64,000 bases of DNA from Macrotrachela quadricornifera (lineage: Eukaryota > Rotifera > Eurotatoria > Philodinida > Philodinidae). The notes beneath the pieces are model-generated. The model made no database searches. It saw only the letters and a program-made list of their open reading frames with translations, and was not told where the DNA came from. Shown one piece after another: positions 60,446 through 64,000 of the stretch. The stretch lies in NCBI GenBank assembly GCA_022393335.1, contig JAJEKB010001134.1, forward strand, positions 62,001-126,000, read 5' to 3'. A program made the translations under genes and the position numbers. Position 1 is the stretch's first letter. Each line of letters opens with the position of its first letter.

Positions 60446-63241
60446 TTATGAAATAGATATCACTAAAACAAAGAAAATAATAATCAAATATATATATATT
60501 TATATTATTATATAATTTACCAAGATCATTACTGTATTGATAATTAGCAACACGATCAAATTCACTTCGTTTATATTTTTCACGTACATTTTTATGATAT
60601 ACAGATCGTGGTACATGTTGCATAAGTTTAATAATTTGTTCACAACGTTTATCTAATTCATCACGTTTATATGGTTGATGTTTATAAAAACGTTTCACTA
60701 TTTGTAACTTATCTAATTGTTGAGTAAATTTTAATGCTAATAATAATGTTGTAGCAGCTAATAATGAACCGGGCATTTGTTCTGATAACGTATCATCACA
60801 AAGAACACATTCAATCATATATTTAGATAATGAATAAATAATAAAATGAAAAGGTAAAAATCGAAGATAATAACAAAGAAAATGTATTGCTAATGGATAT
60901 TCTATTTAATTGAAACATACATAATTCATATAAGAAAAACAAATAATAAAACTAACCAAGTTCAAAATCAAGTTCTGTTAATAATTGTTTTTCACCATGA
61001 TTTAAAATAACAGGAGTTACATGATGTCGAGCATCAAATAAAGATAATAATGAATTTGTATCAGGCACACGACGTGATTCCAGTTTACATGCAATTGTAA
61101 AACAACTATATATTATAGAAAAAAAAATATCGCATTTGATATGACGTAAGAAAGAAAATCACAAGATTTTATTTCATACCTACAAGGCTAAATATATTCC
61201 TAATATTCACATCAAAATTAAAGAGGCATGGAAATCAGCTCAATAATTCAATACGAACAACAGTTAAAGATGTGCAATTTCCATCAATTGAAAGCAGCAC
61301 AGTTAGAATATCTTTTTCTCTATTATCATGTAAGTTGAAGTCCTTTGAATCCTAATCATTTTCTGAAGACATTCGAAATAATAAATGAAAATGATATTCT
61401 GTTTTCTTGAAATTTTGATTTTGACATATGATCTAGATAGAGAATGTTCAGATCTATGCTTCAAGACACAATATGACACATTATCTTTTCAAATTTTAAC
61501 ATTGAGCAAATGACAAGCGTATAATGCAAATTGACTCATTAGCATTTATTAGAATATGGACTAAAAATGAGTTAGGTTGTTAATAGTTTTTATGATTTAA
61601 TGATCCATGATACTGGTATAAAAAGGATCCCGTCCTTTGCTGGATAATCAATGCAATTCTCTATTATTTCAACAATAAAATACATGAGTTTATTTGACCA
61701 ACATCAGAATGTGGAAAGAGAGCAAGTCGTATTGTGTTTAGAGCTATAGATCTGAACTTTATCTAAATCATATGTCAAAGTTAAAACTTCATCGGAACAG
61801 CAGACCATTTTCATGTATTTTTCTCAATGTTGTCTAGAAATTATTAGTTTTACAAAGGCTTCATCTTACACAATATTAAGCCAACTTACATCCATACCTT
61901 TTCAATTCTAGTACAAACATAGTTATAAATAACAATAACTTTACAGATACGGCAGCCTATATAATTAAACATGATGATTGTATATCTCCCTATTGTATAC
62001 AGAAAAATATAAGGATTCAAGGATATAAAACCCTCACTGTTTTCTTACACAAGTATTATATACGAATTCAACTATGCTTTCCATATATTCACAAAGATAT
62101 ATGATTTCACCATAGATCTGTATGATCCGTTAAAATACATCACAAGATAAAGGATAATATAATCGAAAGATGGAAATTTAATGGATCGAAAATATCTGAT
62201 TTAAATAGATACGTAAATAATCTTACTTAACAGCACGAAGTTGTAAATCAAGTTTTGTCATTTGATCATTTAACAGTAAAATTCTATCAATCAAATGAAT
62301 TGTTCGACAAAGTATAGCTAAAATCAACTATTAATTATTTGATTATCAAAATAAAAAAATGAGTCAAATTTTACCTGCATTTAATCGGTGATAATCATGT
62401 ACAGATATAATCCAATCAATAAGTTTACATCGAACTTTTGGTGTAATAAGAACAATTGAATTACTACCAGGTATTGGTACACCTTGAACTGGTTTTAAAC
62501 AATTTGTTGATTGACGAAATTGTTTAGATGAACGTAATTTCATATTTTCACTCATAAAACGTTCTTCTAAATTAAGTAAATATTTAACAACTTCTTTTTC
62601 ATATGATGTTGTTGATAGAATATCAAAAAATGGATGTGTAGCTGATCCATTTTCATTATTTAAAGCTAAAAAAACAAATATTAATTCAAATTTTCTAATA
62701 TAAGTATATATTTAAAAATGAAATAATTACGATAAAAATCATCATCATCATCATCATCGATTTGATTATCACATTCATTAGTTTTTTTCTTTTCATTTTC
62801 ATTAATAGAAATTTTTGGTGTAAAATATTCTGTTGTTGATGATGATGTTTGTTCAATTGGTAATAATGATGTTTCATTTTCATTTATTGGTTGAACAGTT
62901 ATAAGCATATCATTAAAACGTTCTTGAATATTTTCTATATCATCTTGAATAATTGTGCGTTTAATTGTATCAATTTGTTGTTCAGATTTTTTTTCATTAA
63001 TTGGTAAATTTTCTGTTGATGTAAGTATTGTATTAGTTGTTGTTCGTTTTACATGAATTGGTAAATTATATGGATTATTATTTTCAATATTTAATGGACG
63101 TGAAAGCATAGGACGTGTTTGTCTTTGAAATTGTTCAAGATTTTGTAATGATTCATGATGACGAAAATTTATTGTTGATTTTATATTTTCATTTCGAGTT
63201 TCATTACCAGAAGATGTAAATGATGATGAACGAGATAACAT
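60446..63241 (-). CDS. Cyclin (A/B-like mitotic type, divergent)
   Basis: Six exons (63241-62731, 62665-62375, 62317-62227, 61105-60957, 60901-60521, 60462-60446) join in frame to 479 residues. Residues 1-170 are Ser/Asn/Glu-rich and end in a run of Asp; no clear destruction box or KEN box was found. The first cyclin box starts near 190: YEKEVVKYLLNLEERFM, then PKVRCKLIDWIISVHDYHRL (Arg249, Asp254, Trp255) and IACKLES (Lys305, Glu307). These give the Lys/Glu-type CDK-contact positions. A second helical box follows, with ELDFELEYPLAIHFLCYYLR and GSLLAATTLLLALKF. Cyclins bind and activate cyclin-dependent kinases. The subtype is uncertain; A/B/B3-like is best. The last exon is 17 bases after a 58-base intron; reading through instead would give a different tail ending at 60441. 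Confidence 0.85.
61310..61890. mobile_element. foldback-type inverted repeat in a cyclin intron
   Basis: It lies within the 1.1-kb intron 61106-62226. The arms are centred at about 61600: TTGACATATGATCTAGATAG (61421) mirrors CTAAATCATATGTCAAAG (61763), and TTCAGATCTATGCTTC mirrors GAGCTATAGATCTGAA. Weaker matching extends outward through GTAAGTTGAAG..CTTTG and TTTCT.AGACA.CATT. The arms have diverged with small indels, so it is older than the KCNQ intron element. No coding capacity was seen. Confidence 0.65.
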
Positions 63242-64000
63242 TTCTTTCTTTCTTTATTTATTTTTTTCTGTTTTATTAATAATAATTGAAAATTATTTAA
63301 AAAAAAAATTTAATCATAGAATTAAATTTCGCAGACAAAGAACAACCAATCAATAGTACATGTTTAAAGTTTTTGATGATATTTTAGATTTTAATATTTA
63401 ATTTAAAATTTTCTAGAAATATTTTAAAAGAATTGATTTAAATTTATCTTTCAAAATATAATTATTCAATCGAAAACTAATGACATCTGTTTATTCTATG
63501 AATAGCTGAAAATTAAGCACATACCTCTCTCTTATCTCTGCCAACATATTCTCAAATTTTAGTGCAAGTTTGTAGAGGATATATCTAAGTGATAGAATAT
63601 TACCATGTCTTTCGAAAAAAAATTTTATCCATAAAATATTGTTTACTATATTTATCTTTATGAGATAACATTTTTTTCTTAAACTGAAAATTAAAATTTA
63701 TGTTTTAGTGAAACATTCAACATCCAATGGAAAAATTAAGTTATACATTTTTAAGAATACTTCATATGTACAATTGGATATCTATTTATGACATATATTA
63801 TCATTAAATTACAAGAATATCGGATGTTTTTTATTTGAAGAAATATTAACAAATTAATGAATGTGGTTATATTGCTGCAAAATGAAACATAATCGTGTGA
63901 AATAATATATAATTCCACTATTTTGAATATCTCATTTTTTCATATTAGCTTGAGTTTTGACACTCAGACAGAATTTTGAGCTTCCACCACTAGAAAAATT
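63242..64000. other. upstream of the cyclin gene, no gene seen
   Basis: AT-rich sequence with A-runs just upstream of the cyclin start. It probably includes the cyclin promoter. No open frame, repeat or RNA gene was recognised up to the window edge. Confidence 0.4.

Overview
This is a eukaryotic, strongly AT-rich window with compact multi-exon genes. Introns are mostly 45-75 bases with GT..AG ends, and low-complexity tracts are very frequent. The proteins are animal-like: a Kv7-type potassium channel, a receptor-type tyrosine phosphatase catalytic region, and a sperm-microtubule inner protein. Gene style (A/T-ending codons, tiny introns, an intronless F-box/LRR gene of a kind abundant in bdelloids) best fits a bdelloid rotifer such as Rotaria or Adineta. 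That assignment is inference; no ribosomal or mitochondrial marker is present.

Left part (1-16.2 kb), mostly plus strand. In order: the 3' end of a coiled-coil gene (3-553); PSMD5, a proteasome-assembly chaperone (1492-3268); COPS4, a COP9 signalosome subunit (3329-5155), only 60 bases behind PSMD5; a tandem-domain tyrosine phosphatase with an active D1 and a dead D2 (5795-11107); a decayed TMEM120/TACAN copy on the minus strand (11304-12388); an SPMIP1/ATP6V1FNB-like axonemal gene on the minus strand (12751-13290); and a small unknown gene (15875-16222).

Centre (16.5-37.8 kb). A complete 12-exon KCNQ (Kv7) channel lies on the minus strand (16582-23247). It has a 15-base pore-helix microexon and a 1.55-kb foldback element in its last intron. 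About 7 kb without recognisable genes follows, then a single-exon F-box/LRR gene (minus, 30331-32124), a repeat-rich stretch, and a nine-exon ankyrin-repeat gene whose first coding exon is only ATGAG (36096-37806).

Right part (37.8-64 kb). Almost 9 kb is low-complexity purine/pyrimidine sequence. It leads to an isolated first coding exon carrying an RRKQ-type NuRD-recruitment motif (46321-46418). This exon lies just before a 10-base assembly gap, and the rest of its gene is not found here. Then come a secreted DUF4139-like protein (minus, 50842-52281), a small TATA-driven three-exon gene with one doubtful splice junction (56142-56775), a foldback repeat (57950-58472) and a cyclin gene (minus, 60446-63241) with another foldback repeat in an intron.

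The genes do not form one pathway. PSMD5 and COPS4 are related in theme (proteasome and COP9/cullin regulation) and are arranged like an operon. I found no convincing new molecular system. The most noteworthy items are the TMEM120 pseudogene, the KCNQ microexon and intronic foldback, the dead D2 phosphatase domain, the operon-like PSMD5-COPS4 pair, and the stranded transcription-factor exon next to the gap.
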